Assembly: GCA_020831765.1 (NCBI GenBank)
Contig: JAFIFY010000085.1
Location: 1-57,150 of the forward strand
Reading direction: 5' to 3'
Source of the DNA: Phycisphaeraceae bacterium
GTDB lineage: Bacteria; Planctomycetota; Phycisphaerae; Phycisphaerales; Phycisphaeraceae
Length of the DNA stretch: 57,150 bases
In this document: positions 1 to 9,862 of the stretch, one piece after another
Position numbering within the stretch: the first letter of the stretch is position 1
How the letters are laid out: each line of letters opens with the position of its first letter
Made by a program: the position numbers and the translations under genes
Notes under the pieces: model-generated
What the model was told of the DNA's origin: nothing
Database searches by the model: none
The model's input: only the letters and a program-made list of their open reading frames with translations

Positions 1-126
1 GTCCGCGCCGCGGTTGATCCGCAGACCGGTGGCCAGTTGCTGCATGGTGTTGGACAACTGCCGATTGTTCTGTCCGAGCACCCGCTGCGCGATGAGACTG
101 TTGACGTTGGTGTTGATACGACTCAT
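1..126 (-). CDS. Flagellin, N-terminal fragment (cut by window edge)
   Basis: The minus strand reads 42 codons from an ATG at 126 to the window edge: MSRINTNVNSLIAQRVLGQN, then a run with QLSNTMQQLATGLRIN. This is the conserved D0/D1 helix of bacterial flagellin, the filament subunit exported through the flagellar type III apparatus. The pattern 'INTNV.SL.AQR.L..N...L...M..LATGLRIN' is diagnostic for the family. A strong ribosome binding site (AGGAGAGG) lies about 7-15 bases upstream of the ATG. The rest of the gene is outside the window, so length and variable region cannot be judged. It diverges from the gene at 583; the shared intergenic region holds a 26-bp palindrome. Confidence 0.9.
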   Translation of the reverse strand, partial: MSRINTNVNSLIAQRVLGQNNRQLSNTMQQLATGLRINRGAD

Positions 127-582
127 GATGAAACCCTCTCCTGGTGGTTATCCGATGGGCCGCGTCGAGCACTTACGGGCACACGGGCGTTGGTCAGAAT
201 CCTTTGAACGTGCCCGGTTGATCGTGACACTCGATCAATTCCGGCCTCGTACCGGGTCGAATCCGTTCACCGGGATTCGTGACAGTCGATTCATCGGAAC
301 GCTGTCAATCGAATCGAGCACTTTCTGTAAGAATTTCGGGGCTTGCGGCCACCCCCTGACGTCACAGTCGGCACAATCGATACCATGGCATCGCCCAGTC
401 CGGATGACTGGTCACGGTCGGGTTCCGGCCAGCCGGCGATGTCGCCTTTTGCGCAGAGCGCCGAGTCGATTCGCGCACGCGAATCGACTTTTGGCAATAG
501 GGACTGGTGATGGCGGTTCTGCCGGAAGGCCGCATGGGGTCGGTTTCGGCCGCGAATCCTGGTTCAGTGCTGGAGTATGTTG
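127..582. other. Divergent intergenic region, flagellin / secreted protein
   Basis: No convincing gene is seen here. It carries the flagellin ribosome binding site (about 134-144), a long palindrome at 464-489 (separate entry), several copies of CGATTC/GAATCG in both orientations, and the GGAG ribosome binding site at 572-575 for the downstream gene. Promoters for both directions must lie here, but I cannot place them with confidence. Confidence 0.6.
464..492. promoter_or_regulatory. 26-bp near-perfect palindrome (operator or terminator)
   Basis: AGTCGATTCGCG at 464-475 and its exact reverse complement at 478-489 are separated by two bases (CA), and TTT follows at 490-492. As RNA it would fold into a stem of about 11 bp. 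Read rightward it could be a weak intrinsic terminator, but no rightward gene ends upstream. Read as DNA it is a two-fold symmetric site of the kind bound by dimeric regulators, between divergent genes. The sequence shows the symmetry; the role is inference. Confidence 0.5.
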
Positions 583-2352
583 ATGAAGACGACGCTAAGT
601 GGATTGCTGGTGTTCATTCTGGTTTTCGCGATGGCGCCATCGGCCCTCGGCGAGGATGGGAGCGACGAGGTGAAGCGACTCGTGGATCGGCTTCGGCCTG
701 AGGTCCGATATGCCGATTACACGCCGCGCTTCAGCGTCGAGCGTCGGCGGATCAGCTTTCGGCATCTTCGCGGCGATGTCCCCTGGGATTTCTTCATCAT
801 CAAAGACGGCGATCGCCACGTCGCCCTGATTCCGATTCAGGGCTTTCACAGTGGCGTGATCTACATTCAGGATTTCCGTCCCGACCACGCACCCAGGCGG
901 CTCGATCTCCCCAGCGAGCGCTGGCACATCGACACCGCCGTCGGAAGTGAACTTCGCACCGATGCCTATATCCCGGTTCCCGAAGGTCAGCGGGCGGAAA
1001 CCTATCACTTTGAAGTGAAGAACGATCGAGTGATCCTGACGCGGAAGTACGAGGGCACGGCACGAATCAACAAATGGACCCATCGCTCCCGACATGATGA
1101 GACGATCAACGTGACCAACACGTTCGTACTTTACTGCGACCCCGTTCATGGCTACGTCGTGGATGGAACATACGATGTCCGCGTCAAGCCTCGACCGCGG
1201 GATTTCGAGTTCGCCAGCCTGGCCACGCACGGCCGTTATTCGCTATGGCCGGGGGAATCGACGGTGGATCGGACGGTGGTGACCCCCGTGGGTGCCGAGG
1301 GTTTCGATGGCTACTACCAGAACCTGGCGGCGATCGCCAACGCCGGACGGAACCTCACGGTCCGCGATGGCGGATTCGCGGCGTTTCTCAATGAGCGGAC
1401 CGGCTGGAGCCCGGCGCTGACCGTTCGGGGCGGCAACGCTCAGATGATTGTCTGCAATGCCCATGCGGACCTGGACTTCGCGATGCGTTGGCCCGCGGAA
1501 ATTCCCGCGGATGAAGACGGATATTTCCGGCACATCGTGCATCATCGATTGCTGGCGCTCCCGCCGGAACTGACCCGGCATGTCTGGGACCGGATGAACG
1601 TGCGATGGACCGATCAACGCCGTGTTCAGATACGCATTGGTGAGCGTGAAACCTTTGACGATCAGCCCCTACCGCTGACCACACGCGTGCGGGGCATCAC
1701 CTTCACCTCCGGCAGCGCACCGATTTCAACCGATCACTCGCGGACGCCCGGAGGCCGGTCCCTGGTGGTCGATGGCACGGTCTGGCCGAACATCCCGCAG
1801 ATCAATCTCAAGCCCGACACCCGGTACCGCTTGGAGGCGGTGGTGAAGATGCTCCCGCTTTCCGATGAGGAGATCGCCCAGCGCACGGCGGCGGCGCGGG
1901 AGCGTCACCATCGGGAGTTGGAGCGGCTGAGGCGGCAACTGGCGGAGGCCGAATCGAAGCTGTCCGAAGGGCGGCAAGGTGATCAGCAGCTTCGTACACA
2001 GATGCGGTCGTTGCTCCAGCGCCTGAAGGACATTGAAGAGTTCGAGGGGCTTGCCGAGCCGGAAGGTTTCATCCGCGCTGACTTTTACGAATGGTCGCCA
2101 CATTCAGGCGACTGGGTGCTGCGGCAACAGACCAATAGCGCCCGGCCGGATGCGGATCGTTGGCAGAAGCTTGAGCTGGAGTTCACCGCCCCGGCCTGGG
2201 GACCGTTCGTGAACATCGTCTTTGTCTCGCGAAATGCCCGGATGTACATCGATGAGTTCGCCTTCGTGCCGCTGGAGGCCGAAGGCGAACGAGCCTCAAT
2301 TCCGGTTGAACCGGGGTCGTCGGCCGGGATCGGGGTCTCGGGCGAGCGCTGA
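583..2352 (+). CDS. Secreted protein with coiled coil and C-terminal beta-sandwich-like region, unknown function
   Basis: Unrecognised protein of 589 residues. An in-frame ATG lies at 577, but the GGAG at 572-575 sits 7 bases before the second ATG at 583, so 583 is the better start and gives MKTTLSGLLVFILVFAMAPS, a typical Sec signal peptide ending near 'SALGED'. Residues about 30-420 are rich in beta-strand patterns. A heptad-rich charged coiled coil follows (about 425-480, around 'ERLRRQLAEAESKLSEG'). The last ~100 residues (FIRADFYEWSP..., WQKLELEFTAP, MYIDEFAFVPLE) resemble the jelly-roll fold of carbohydrate-binding modules, in which a closing 'I/VDEF' strand is common; this is inference from pattern only. 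Export to the periplasm or surface is likely. The downstream neighbour is convergent. Confidence 0.75.
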   Translation: MKTTLSGLLVFILVFAMAPSALGEDGSDEVKRLVDRLRPEVRYADYTPRFSVERRRISFRHLRGDVPWDFFIIKDGDRHVALIPIQGFHSGVIYIQDFRPDHAPRRLDLPSERWHIDTAVGSELRTDAYIPVPEGQRAETYHFEVKNDRVILTRKYEGTARINKWTHRSRHDETINVTNTFVLYCDPVHGYVVDGTYDVRVKPRPRDFEFASLATHGRYSLWPGESTVDRTVVTPVGAEGFDGYYQNLAAIANAGRNLTVRDGGFAAFLNERTGWSPALTVRGGNAQMIVCNAHADLDFAMRWPAEIPADEDGYFRHIVHHRLLALPPELTRHVWDRMNVRWTDQRRVQIRIGERETFDDQPLPLTTRVRGITFTSGSAPISTDHSRTPGGRSLVVDGTVWPNIPQINLKPDTRYRLEAVVKMLPLSDEEIAQRTAAARERHHRELERLRRQLAEAESKLSEGRQGDQQLRTQMRSLLQRLKDIEEFEGLAEPEGFIRADFYEWSPHSGDWVLRQQTNSARPDADRWQKLELEFTAPAWGPFVNIVFVSRNARMYIDEFAFVPLEAEGERASIPVEPGSSAGIGVSGER

Positions 2353-2409
2353 TGGGCGCAGCACCCCCGCGGGGGACAATTCGAGCAGGTCGCCAGCGAG
2401 GCGGTGGCT

Positions 2410-3258
2410 TCAACGGCCCTCGGGCGTGCGTCGTCGATGTCGGGCAGCCCGACCGGTGATTAGGGAGATCAGGGGAACCGCCCATGCCAGGATCGCCCCC
2501 GGAAGCACCAGCCACGCCGGCCAGTTGACCATCGTCGTGATGCGCCACGGTTCGAGCACATCCTCGATCGGCGTGGACAGGGTCCAGAGCAGCCGCGGCA
2601 GGTCCAGGTCCGTCAGCCATAGCCAGACCGCCGATTCGCCGGCGTTACGCGGGCCGGCGATCAATGTCCAGATGAGCATCGCCACGGACGGCGCCAACAC
2701 CAGCGCCAGGCAGCCGGCCATCGCCAGGTTGCGCGGCCAAGCCGAACGATGGACCATGCCCCAGAGCATCAGGCGGGCTGTCCACAGGCTCCAGCCGGCC
2801 AGCAATCCGATCATCGCCAGCAGCCTGCCGACCGACCAGCCGCCGATCAGCGAAAGCGGCCAGATGACGATCTGAAAGACCACGTGCAGAAAGAGCCAGT
2901 CCAGCAGAAGTCGCCAGACCGCCGCGCTGCGCGTACGCGGATCATCAGCCGGCCAGGCTGATGCCCAGGTCGCCAGTCGAATCGCCGGCCAGAAAACCAG
3001 CATGCCGATCATGCCCAGGATCAGCATCCAGCGCGATGCCGTCGCGGTGTCCCAGAGCGCCATCTGGACCAGCCAACCCAGAAGCAGAAAGCAGCACCAG
3101 CCGAACACCAGCCCGCGAGGAAAACCTTCCAGGTGATCACGAACTGAACGTAACTCGTTTTGAGGGCGATTGTTCTGGATATCCTTCCGGTCGCTCGCCC
3201 CCGCGTGGGCCGAGTTCGCTTCGGCTTCGGATTGCAGTGGCACGGATTCGTCGGGCAT
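2410..3258 (-). CDS. Multi-pass membrane protein, unknown
   Basis: About 282 residues. The N-terminal ~40 residues are polar and would be cytoplasmic; the rest holds about six hydrophobic segments (for example 'GWCCFLLLGWLVQMALW', 'LILGMIGMLVFWPAI', 'LDWLFLHVVFQIVIWPL', 'LALVLAPSVAMLIWTLI', 'AWLVLPGAILAWAVPLI') and a basic tail (RAARHRRRTPEGR). It is tryptophan-rich. I recognise no family; related layouts occur in planctomycete YIP1-like and ABC-associated membrane proteins, but no motif supports either. An ATG at 3258 and an in-frame GTG at 3264 are both possible starts, and neither has a clear ribosome binding site. It converges on the secreted-protein gene with a 57-base gap and diverges from the giant gene at 3498. 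Confidence 0.7.
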   Translation of the reverse strand: MPDESVPLQSEAEANSAHAGASDRKDIQNNRPQNELRSVRDHLEGFPRGLVFGWCCFLLLGWLVQMALWDTATASRWMLILGMIGMLVFWPAIRLATWASAWPADDPRTRSAAVWRLLLDWLFLHVVFQIVIWPLSLIGGWSVGRLLAMIGLLAGWSLWTARLMLWGMVHRSAWPRNLAMAGCLALVLAPSVAMLIWTLIAGPRNAGESAVWLWLTDLDLPRLLWTLSTPIEDVLEPWRITTMVNWPAWLVLPGAILAWAVPLISLITGRAARHRRRTPEGR

Positions 3259-3497
3259 GGGCACATCTTATCGACCGGCCCGGAGAAGAGACCGGATTTC
3301 GCCCGGCAAAGCTCAGTCGTCCGATCATCCGCCAGTCATGAAGCATCCGGGCATCTTTTCTGAAAGGATATGGGTCCATGGAACCGCCTTCCCGGTGGTG
3401 CGTCCAATCAGGTCAGAGATGCTTCTCGAGATGCATCTCAACGGCCCGTGGAACGCTGATCCCCGTGGTTGATTGTTTTTTCGCCGGAGTCATGATC

Positions 3498-6400
3498 ATG
3501 AAGTCACTTTCGTCGCTTTTCGTCTTTCTGACGGCCGCTTTCGCATTGAACCTTGTTGCCGCGGCCCGGCCGATCGACTTCGTCGAGGATTTCGCCCTCG
3601 CTCCGGATCGGGAGGAAGTGCTCAAGGAGCTGATCCCCGGCTCGAGGGAGTTTTACTACTACCACGCGATCCACTTCCAGCAGACTGGTCAGCTCGACAA
3701 GGTGCGGGAGTTGATGCGGCCCTGGACGGACCGGCACCCCAACGACCCGATGCGGGCGGTGATCGAGAATCGCCAGGCGCTCTTGCAGTACACCACGCAG
3801 CCGCGACAGAGCCTGGACTTCATCCGGCGACGCCTGGGCATTCAATTCAACCATCAACGTGAGCGGCTCGATGCGCGGCCGGACTTTCCGACCGTGCTGG
3901 ATCAGGACCTGATCAGCCGCGACACGCTCACCCGTCGCGCGCTGAACCTTGGTGGGGGAAGGATGGTTTCGAGGTTTGAGGATCGGGCATTGGAGTGGGT
4001 CGCGACTCTTCAACTCAATGAGGATCAGCGGCGCGATCTCCTGCGGCGGTTGTCCCGGCCGGATCTGGCCAATCTTGTCGACCTGGTGATGACCGATCTG
4101 GCCTCGCCTCGATCCGGAGGTTTCGGCGCCGCGGGTATTTCGGTCCATAGTCAGATGCTCACGGCTCAACTCGATGAAATGCTTCGACGGAACCGCGATC
4201 TGATCAATCAGACGCATTTCGTGCATATCTACCTGGCGAGTCTGGCCCCATCGGCGGATGTGGATATCAAGCATGACCTGGAGGCCAGCGAGGCTCACCT
4301 CCGTCGGCTATGGGCATTCGCCCGGAACCTGCCCGATGCCCATAACTCGATCAAGGCCCATGTGCTGTATCAGTTGCTGGACCTTGGCCGTCGCAAGGGC
4401 GAGTACGACCGGGCGCTCTTTGAAGCCTACATCCAGATTCCCCGCCAGACCGGCTACATCCGGCCTGAATTGCTGCAGCGCGGCCAACGCCAACAGTCCA
4501 TCGCCAACCTCAACGCCGATTTCAACCAGTTCACGCTGCATTCACGCATCCGGGATGATGAACCGCTGGTGCGTGAATATCTGCTTCACTTTTTCGTGCG
4601 GATGGACTCCTGGCGGCCGTTTGAGCCTTACATCCGCGACACCTACCTCAAGCCTCTGTTCGCCGAGGCCAAGATTCTGGCCGGCGTGGGGGACATGGAA
4701 GAATGGGCATCGCTGATTTCACCGGCCCAGCTTCAGCGCTTGCGCGATCGCGTGGATATCGATTTCGTCGCCACCAATCGCACGATCTTCGATAGCGGCG
4801 ATGCGGTCTCGCTGGCACTTGATATCAAAAACGTCGAGCGCCTGAGCGTTCGCATCTTCCAGATCAACACGCTCAACTATTACCGCGCTGAGGGCCGGGA
4901 GGTGGATACGGACATCAACCTCGACGGCCTGGTCGCGGCCGAGGAGCTGACATTCAACTACAACGAGCCGGCATTGCGGCGGGTCCGCCGCGCCTTCGAC
5001 CTCCCGCAGCTTGAAGGGCCGGGTGTGTGGGTGGTCGAGTTCATCGGCAACGGCATGAGCAGCCGAGCGGTGATCCGCAAGGGGCGGCTGCGCTATATCG
5101 AGCAGCCCAGCGCCGCCGGTCACCTGATCCGTATCGTGGATGAGCGGAACCAGCCCCGTAACCGGGCGGAGGTCCTGCTGGATGGGCATCGCTACACGGC
5201 GGCCGAAGACGGCCTGATCCGCATTCCCTTCACCAATGAACCGGGCAAGTCCAGGATCATCCTCATCGATGGCGACCTGGCATCGCTGGACCATCTGGAT
5301 CACATGGCCGAAGAGGCCGAGCTCGAAGCGGCTTTCTATGTGGATCGCGAACAGTTGATCCGCTTCGGCAAAGCGGACATGGTCATCCGGCCGAGGCTCA
5401 TGATCAGTGGACAGCCGGCGCCGCTGGAGCTTCTTGAGGATGTCCGCCTGACGATCCATGCCACCGATCTGGACGGCACCACCAGCACGCTGGACATCGC
5501 GGATTTCAAACTCGATACGACTGGCCAGACCGTTCAGACCATCAACGTCCCGCAGCGATTGCGGAACATGACGGCCGAACTGACCGGCAGGGTGCGCATC
5601 ATCAGTAAGGGCACCCGGGAGACCGTCAGTCAGCACTTCTCGCTGGCGATCAATCAGATCGACCAGACCGATCACATCATGGCGCTGCATCTTGTGCCCG
5701 CGGTGGACGGCTATCTTCTGGAATTGCGCGGCAAGAGCGGTGAGCCGCTTGCCGATCGCCCGGTCAACGTCGCACTCAAGCACAAGGACTTCCGTGATCA
5801 GGTTCGTGTTTCGCTCAAGACCGATGAGCAAGGCCGGGTCGATCTGGGCCGGCTCACTGATATCGACCACATCATCGCCACCACACCGCAAGGCCACTCC
5901 GAGCGCTGGACGCTGCCGGAAGATCGCATCCGTCAGCGGCCGGTCATCCATACGATCGCCGGGCGGACGGTCCTGGTGCCGTATTTCGGCGAGCGTGAAC
6001 AAGCGTCCCGCGAGGAACTGAGCCTGCTGAAAACCACCGGGTGGCAGGGACGGCCGGACCGGTTCATCGGTGATGCTTTCGAGCGCCTGGCCATCGATGA
6101 TGGGTATATCCAGATTCGCAACCTGACGCCGGGCGACTATGTGCTGACGATCAAGCCGTTCCAGGAAGTGGTGCGCATCCGCGTGACCGAAGGCGCGATG
6201 CGACATGGCGTGGCCATGGGCCGCCACCGGCATCTGGAAGAGGTTGCAGGCCCCCCGCAGCATCTGACGGCATTGGAAGTGGACGAGGATCGGTTGCGCA
6301 TCCGATTGCGCAACGCCGCTTCGGGGGCGCGGGTCACGGTCGTGGCATCACGCTACGCCCATGCGGTGAACCCGTTCGACTGGCTGGCGCTGGATACCGG

Positions 6401-9400
6401 AACGACACCGGCGGCCGTCACGCTGCCCGGTTATGAGTCGCTGTATGTGGCCGGGCGCGATCTGGGCGATGAATATCGCTATATCCTCGATCGCAGGACG
6501 GCCATGCGCTTCGCCGGCAACATGCTCGAGCGTCCGGGCATCCTCCTGAACCCCTGGGCGGTGCGGGATACGCGGACGACCCGGCAGGATCCATCGAGTG
6601 GAAGCGACTTTGAGCGAACGGCCCGGGAAGCGCCGCGGACGGTAGCGCCCACCCGGCCCTCGGATCGGCGTCAGGAATCGGTCATGGAGCACTTTGCCAA
6701 CTATGACTTCCTGCCGACTCCATCCAAGGTGCTGGCGAATCTGCGGCCGGATGACAATGGGGTCATCACCGTTCCGCTGGAGGATCTGGGCAATGCCGGG
6801 TTCATCCAGGTTCTGGTCAAGGATGAATTGACGACCCAGGTCAGGCACCTGGTGATGGACCCGGTTGACTATCGGCCCCGCGATATCCGGCTGGCCGAGG
6901 CGTTGGACACCGATCGGAAGTTCACGCAGCAGATGCGGATCACCGCGCTCAAAGCCGGCGATGAGCTCTCGATCGAGGACATGGCCAGCAGCCGATTCGA
7001 GATTTACGATAGCCTTGGCCAGGTCTTCAGGCTCATGCTGACGCTCAACGATGCGATGCCGGAACCGGACCCCCGGCTTGGCGAGTTTCGCTTCATCACC
7101 AACTGGCCGGACCTCGAAGCCCAGAAGAAGCGCGAGCTTTATTCGGAGTTCGCCAGCCATGAATTGCATGTCTTCCTTTACTTCAAGGATCGCGAGTTCT
7201 TTAATGAGGTGGTCCGCCCGTATCTGATCCACAAGAAGGACAAGACCTTCATCGATCACTGGCTCCTGGAGCATGATCTATCCGATTACCTCGATCCCTG
7301 GGCGTTCCGGCGATTGAACGCGGCCGAACGTGCCCTGCTGGCCCGGCGTCTGGCTGAGCAGCGGGAAGCGCTGCGGTCGCACATCATCAACTGGCATGAT
7401 GCCGTGGTCGCGCCGGATGTCGAGCGTTTCAATCGGCTGTTCCTGCTGGCGCTGGAAGGCGGAGCGCTGGAAGGCCGCGCGGGCGCTGCCATGCTCAGGG
7501 AAATGGGCGAGCTTGATGATCGAAGGCAGTTCGCCGAAGGTGGGCGCGAGCAACTTGAGCTGCGCCGTGCCCGGATGATGGCCGATCCGGCCGAGTTCTC
7601 GGGGCGAGTGGTCGCTCCGGGCGAGCGCGAGGCGGTGCCCCCTCCGGCTGGGCAGTCGGACGCGGCTTTCGCTCGAACTGGCGGAGTGCGCGGAATGCTT
7701 GGGGACGAGGACGGACAGGAAGCGATGAAGCGGATCGCGGAAATGCGTCAAGAGGCCCAGCGGTACTTTCAGGCGCTGGATTCGACCAAGGAGTGGGCCG
7801 AGAACAACTACTACCATCAGGAAATCCAGAAGCAGGTCGCTGACCTGATCCCGATCAATCCGTTCTGGCGGGATTACGCGCTGCATGAAGAGGGCCCGTT
7901 CCTCTCATCGAGCTTCAACATGGCCACGGCCAGCGCCGCGGACATGCTGCTGGCTCTGGCCGTGCTCGATCTGCCGTTCGAGTCTCCCGAGCACGAGACG
8001 GAGCTGGAAGATGGCCGCTGGTCGATCAGCGCGGCCGGCAACGCGATCATCTTCCATGAGGAAATCCGCCCGGCCCAGCAGGCCGAAGGGACGCCGATTC
8101 TCGTCAGTCAGAATTATTTCCGGCACGGCGACCGATATCGGCAGGTCGGCAATGAGCGCGTGGATAAGTTCATCACCGAGGAGTTCGGAACCCACATCGT
8201 CTATGGCGCGCAACTGGTGATCACCAATCCGACATCCTCGCGCCGCAAGCTTGACCTTCTGACCCAGATTCCGCCGGGATCGATTCCCGTCCTCAGTGGA
8301 CAGGTCACGCGGGGCCGGCATATCGATCTTGCGCCATTCAGCACGATGACGCATGAGTATTACTTCTACTTCCCAGCGCCCGGGCAGTTTACGCAGTATC
8401 CCGCGGGCCTGGCCCAGGAAGCGCAACTGCTGACATCCACCGGCGCCTTCACCTTCAACGTGGTGGAGCGACTGACGCAGGTGGACCGGGAATCGTGGGA
8501 TTACATCAGCCAGCACGGTAGTGAGGAACAGGTTCTTGAGTTCCTTCGGACGCAGAATATCGAGGGCGGGCTGGTGAATCTGCCGCGTATCGCCTGGCGC
8601 ATGCGCGATGAAGCATTCTTCCAGAGCGTGCTGGACGTTCTGTCAGCGCGGCATGTGTTCGATCCCGTGCTGTGGTCGTACGGCATCCATCACAATCACC
8701 TTCCGGCGATTCGCGTCTACCTGCGCCATGCCGAAGCCTTCCTGGCCGGCAGCGGACCATATCTGCGAAGCCCCCTGGTGGATATCGATCCGATCGAGCG
8801 GCACTGGTACGAGCACCTGGAATACAGCCCGCTGGTCAATGCCCGGGCCCATGAACTGGGCCGGCGTCGGCAGATTCTCAATGACCGGTTCCACACGCAG
8901 TATCACAAGCTGATGAATGTGCTGGCGCATAAGTCGGAGTTGACCGACGCCGATCGCCTGGCGGTGACCTATTACCTGCTGCTCCAGGACCGTTATGAGG
9001 AAGCCATCGCCATGCTGGACCTTGTCGATCGGGAGCGGATCGCCACACGGCTGCAGTACGACTATCTCAAGGGATGGTGCGGCTTCCTGACCGGCGAACT
9101 GGACCATGTCGCGGCGCTGGTCGAGCGGTATGCCGGTCACCCGGTCGATCGGTGGGGCAAGCGGTTCGCCGTGATGGGCGAGCATTTGGCCCAGGTTCAA
9201 GGCGAGCGTGAATTGGATGCGGACCTCGATCCCGATGATCGAAGTCGGCGAATGGATCAACTGGCGGCGCGGCAGCAGATGCTCGAATTGGAGATCGAAG
9301 GCGCTGCGCTCAAGCTGGAGCACCGCAATCTTCCGACGGTGACGGTGAACTTCTACCTGATGGACCTGGAGCTGCTGTTCAGCCGCGAGCCATTCATGCA

Positions 9401-9848
9401 GAATCACTCCGATCAGTTCTCCTTCATCCGGCCGAATCGTTCGATGCGGGTTGAGCTGGGTGCGGATGCTTCATCCAGCGAGATCGAGATTCCTGAAGAC
9501 CTTCGCAGCGCCAATCTGATGGTCGAGGTCGTGGGCGGATCGATTCGCCGTAGCAGCCCGTACTTCTCCAATGCGTTGGCCGTGACGATGGTGGAGAACT
9601 ACGGTCAGTTGAACGTGACCCGCCGCGCCGATGGAAAGCCGGCTTCGGCGGTCTACATCAAGGTCTTTGCGCGGATGAACGACGGGCAGGTTCGGTTCTA
9701 CAAGGACGGCTACACCGATCTGCGCGGCCGGTTCGATTACGCCACACTGAGCACCAATGAGTTGGATCATGTGCGGCGATTCAGCATCCTGATCATGAGC
9801 GATGACCACGGTGCGATCGTTCGTGAAACCGCGCCGCCGAGGCGATAG
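3498..9848 (+). CDS. Giant secreted protein with macroglobulin-like (MG) domains
   Basis: 2,116 residues. GGAG at 3486-3489 favours the ATG at 3498 (MKSLSSLFVFLTAAFALNLV), a Sec signal peptide; ATGs at 3492 and 3378 are open upstream. Residues ~20-400 are helical and repeat-like ('REFYYYHAIHFQQTGQLDKV' is reminiscent of TPR). Residues ~418-535 (ATNRTIFDSGDAVSLALDIK..., VWVVEFIGNG) match the MG1/MG2 pattern of bacterial alpha-2-macroglobulins, followed by several Ig-like segments. Around residue 1560-1640 is a well-ordered stretch ('VYGAQLVITNPTSSRRKLDL', 'HEYYFYFPAPGQF'). I see no CGEQ thioester motif, so if it is a macroglobulin relative it is of the thioester-less kind. Family assignment is moderate. 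It appears monocistronic, followed by a structured gap. Role: possibly periplasmic or surface protease trapping or scaffolding, which is inference. Confidence 0.85.
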   Translation: MKSLSSLFVFLTAAFALNLVAAARPIDFVEDFALAPDREEVLKELIPGSREFYYYHAIHFQQTGQLDKVRELMRPWTDRHPNDPMRAVIENRQALLQYTTQPRQSLDFIRRRLGIQFNHQRERLDARPDFPTVLDQDLISRDTLTRRALNLGGGRMVSRFEDRALEWVATLQLNEDQRRDLLRRLSRPDLANLVDLVMTDLASPRSGGFGAAGISVHSQMLTAQLDEMLRRNRDLINQTHFVHIYLASLAPSADVDIKHDLEASEAHLRRLWAFARNLPDAHNSIKAHVLYQLLDLGRRKGEYDRALFEAYIQIPRQTGYIRPELLQRGQRQQSIANLNADFNQFTLHSRIRDDEPLVREYLLHFFVRMDSWRPFEPYIRDTYLKPLFAEAKILAGVGDMEEWASLISPAQLQRLRDRVDIDFVATNRTIFDSGDAVSLALDIKNVERLSVRIFQINTLNYYRAEGREVDTDINLDGLVAAEELTFNYNEPALRRVRRAFDLPQLEGPGVWVVEFIGNGMSSRAVIRKGRLRYIEQPSAAGHLIRIVDERNQPRNRAEVLLDGHRYTAAEDGLIRIPFTNEPGKSRIILIDGDLASLDHLDHMAEEAELEAAFYVDREQLIRFGKADMVIRPRLMISGQPAPLELLEDVRLTIHATDLDGTTSTLDIADFKLDTTGQTVQTINVPQRLRNMTAELTGRVRIISKGTRETVSQHFSLAINQIDQTDHIMALHLVPAVDGYLLELRGKSGEPLADRPVNVALKHKDFRDQVRVSLKTDEQGRVDLGRLTDIDHIIATTPQGHSERWTLPEDRIRQRPVIHTIAGRTVLVPYFGEREQASREELSLLKTTGWQGRPDRFIGDAFERLAIDDGYIQIRNLTPGDYVLTIKPFQEVVRIRVTEGAMRHGVAMGRHRHLEEVAGPPQHLTALEVDEDRLRIRLRNAASGARVTVVASRYAHAVNPFDWLALDTGTTPAAVTLPGYESLYVAGRDLGDEYRYILDRRTAMRFAGNMLERPGILLNPWAVRDTRTTRQDPSSGSDFERTAREAPRTVAPTRPSDRRQESVMEHFANYDFLPTPSKVLANLRPDDNGVITVPLEDLGNAGFIQVLVKDELTTQVRHLVMDPVDYRPRDIRLAEALDTDRKFTQQMRITALKAGDELSIEDMASSRFEIYDSLGQVFRLMLTLNDAMPEPDPRLGEFRFITNWPDLEAQKKRELYSEFASHELHVFLYFKDREFFNEVVRPYLIHKKDKTFIDHWLLEHDLSDYLDPWAFRRLNAAERALLARRLAEQREALRSHIINWHDAVVAPDVERFNRLFLLALEGGALEGRAGAAMLREMGELDDRRQFAEGGREQLELRRARMMADPAEFSGRVVAPGEREAVPPPAGQSDAAFARTGGVRGMLGDEDGQEAMKRIAEMRQEAQRYFQALDSTKEWAENNYYHQEIQKQVADLIPINPFWRDYALHEEGPFLSSSFNMATASAADMLLALAVLDLPFESPEHETELEDGRWSISAAGNAIIFHEEIRPAQQAEGTPILVSQNYFRHGDRYRQVGNERVDKFITEEFGTHIVYGAQLVITNPTSSRRKLDLLTQIPPGSIPVLSGQVTRGRHIDLAPFSTMTHEYYFYFPAPGQFTQYPAGLAQEAQLLTSTGAFTFNVVERLTQVDRESWDYISQHGSEEQVLEFLRTQNIEGGLVNLPRIAWRMRDEAFFQSVLDVLSARHVFDPVLWSYGIHHNHLPAIRVYLRHAEAFLAGSGPYLRSPLVDIDPIERHWYEHLEYSPLVNARAHELGRRRQILNDRFHTQYHKLMNVLAHKSELTDADRLAVTYYLLLQDRYEEAIAMLDLVDRERIATRLQYDYLKGWCGFLTGELDHVAALVERYAGHPVDRWGKRFAVMGEHLAQVQGERELDADLDPDDRSRRMDQLAARQQMLELEIEGAALKLEHRNLPTVTVNFYLMDLELLFSREPFMQNHSDQFSFIRPNRSMRVELGADASSSEIEIPEDLRSANLMVEVVGGSIRRSSPYFSNALAVTMVENYGQLNVTRRADGKPASAVYIKVFARMNDGQVRFYKDGYTDLRGRFDYATLSTNELDHVRRFSILIMSDDHGAIVRETAPPRR

Positions 9849-9862
9849 CCGCCGGAGGCGGT

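Noticed and set aside
148-176. Possible sigma-28 promoter for flagellin (TAAG, 16 bases, TCGGATAA on the minus strand)
   Set aside because: It would start transcription inside the flagellin ribosome binding site, leaving almost no leader.
4719-6263. 514-codon minus-strand frame opposite the giant secreted protein
   Set aside because: Shadow of the real plus-strand gene, with no start signal or recognisable domain.
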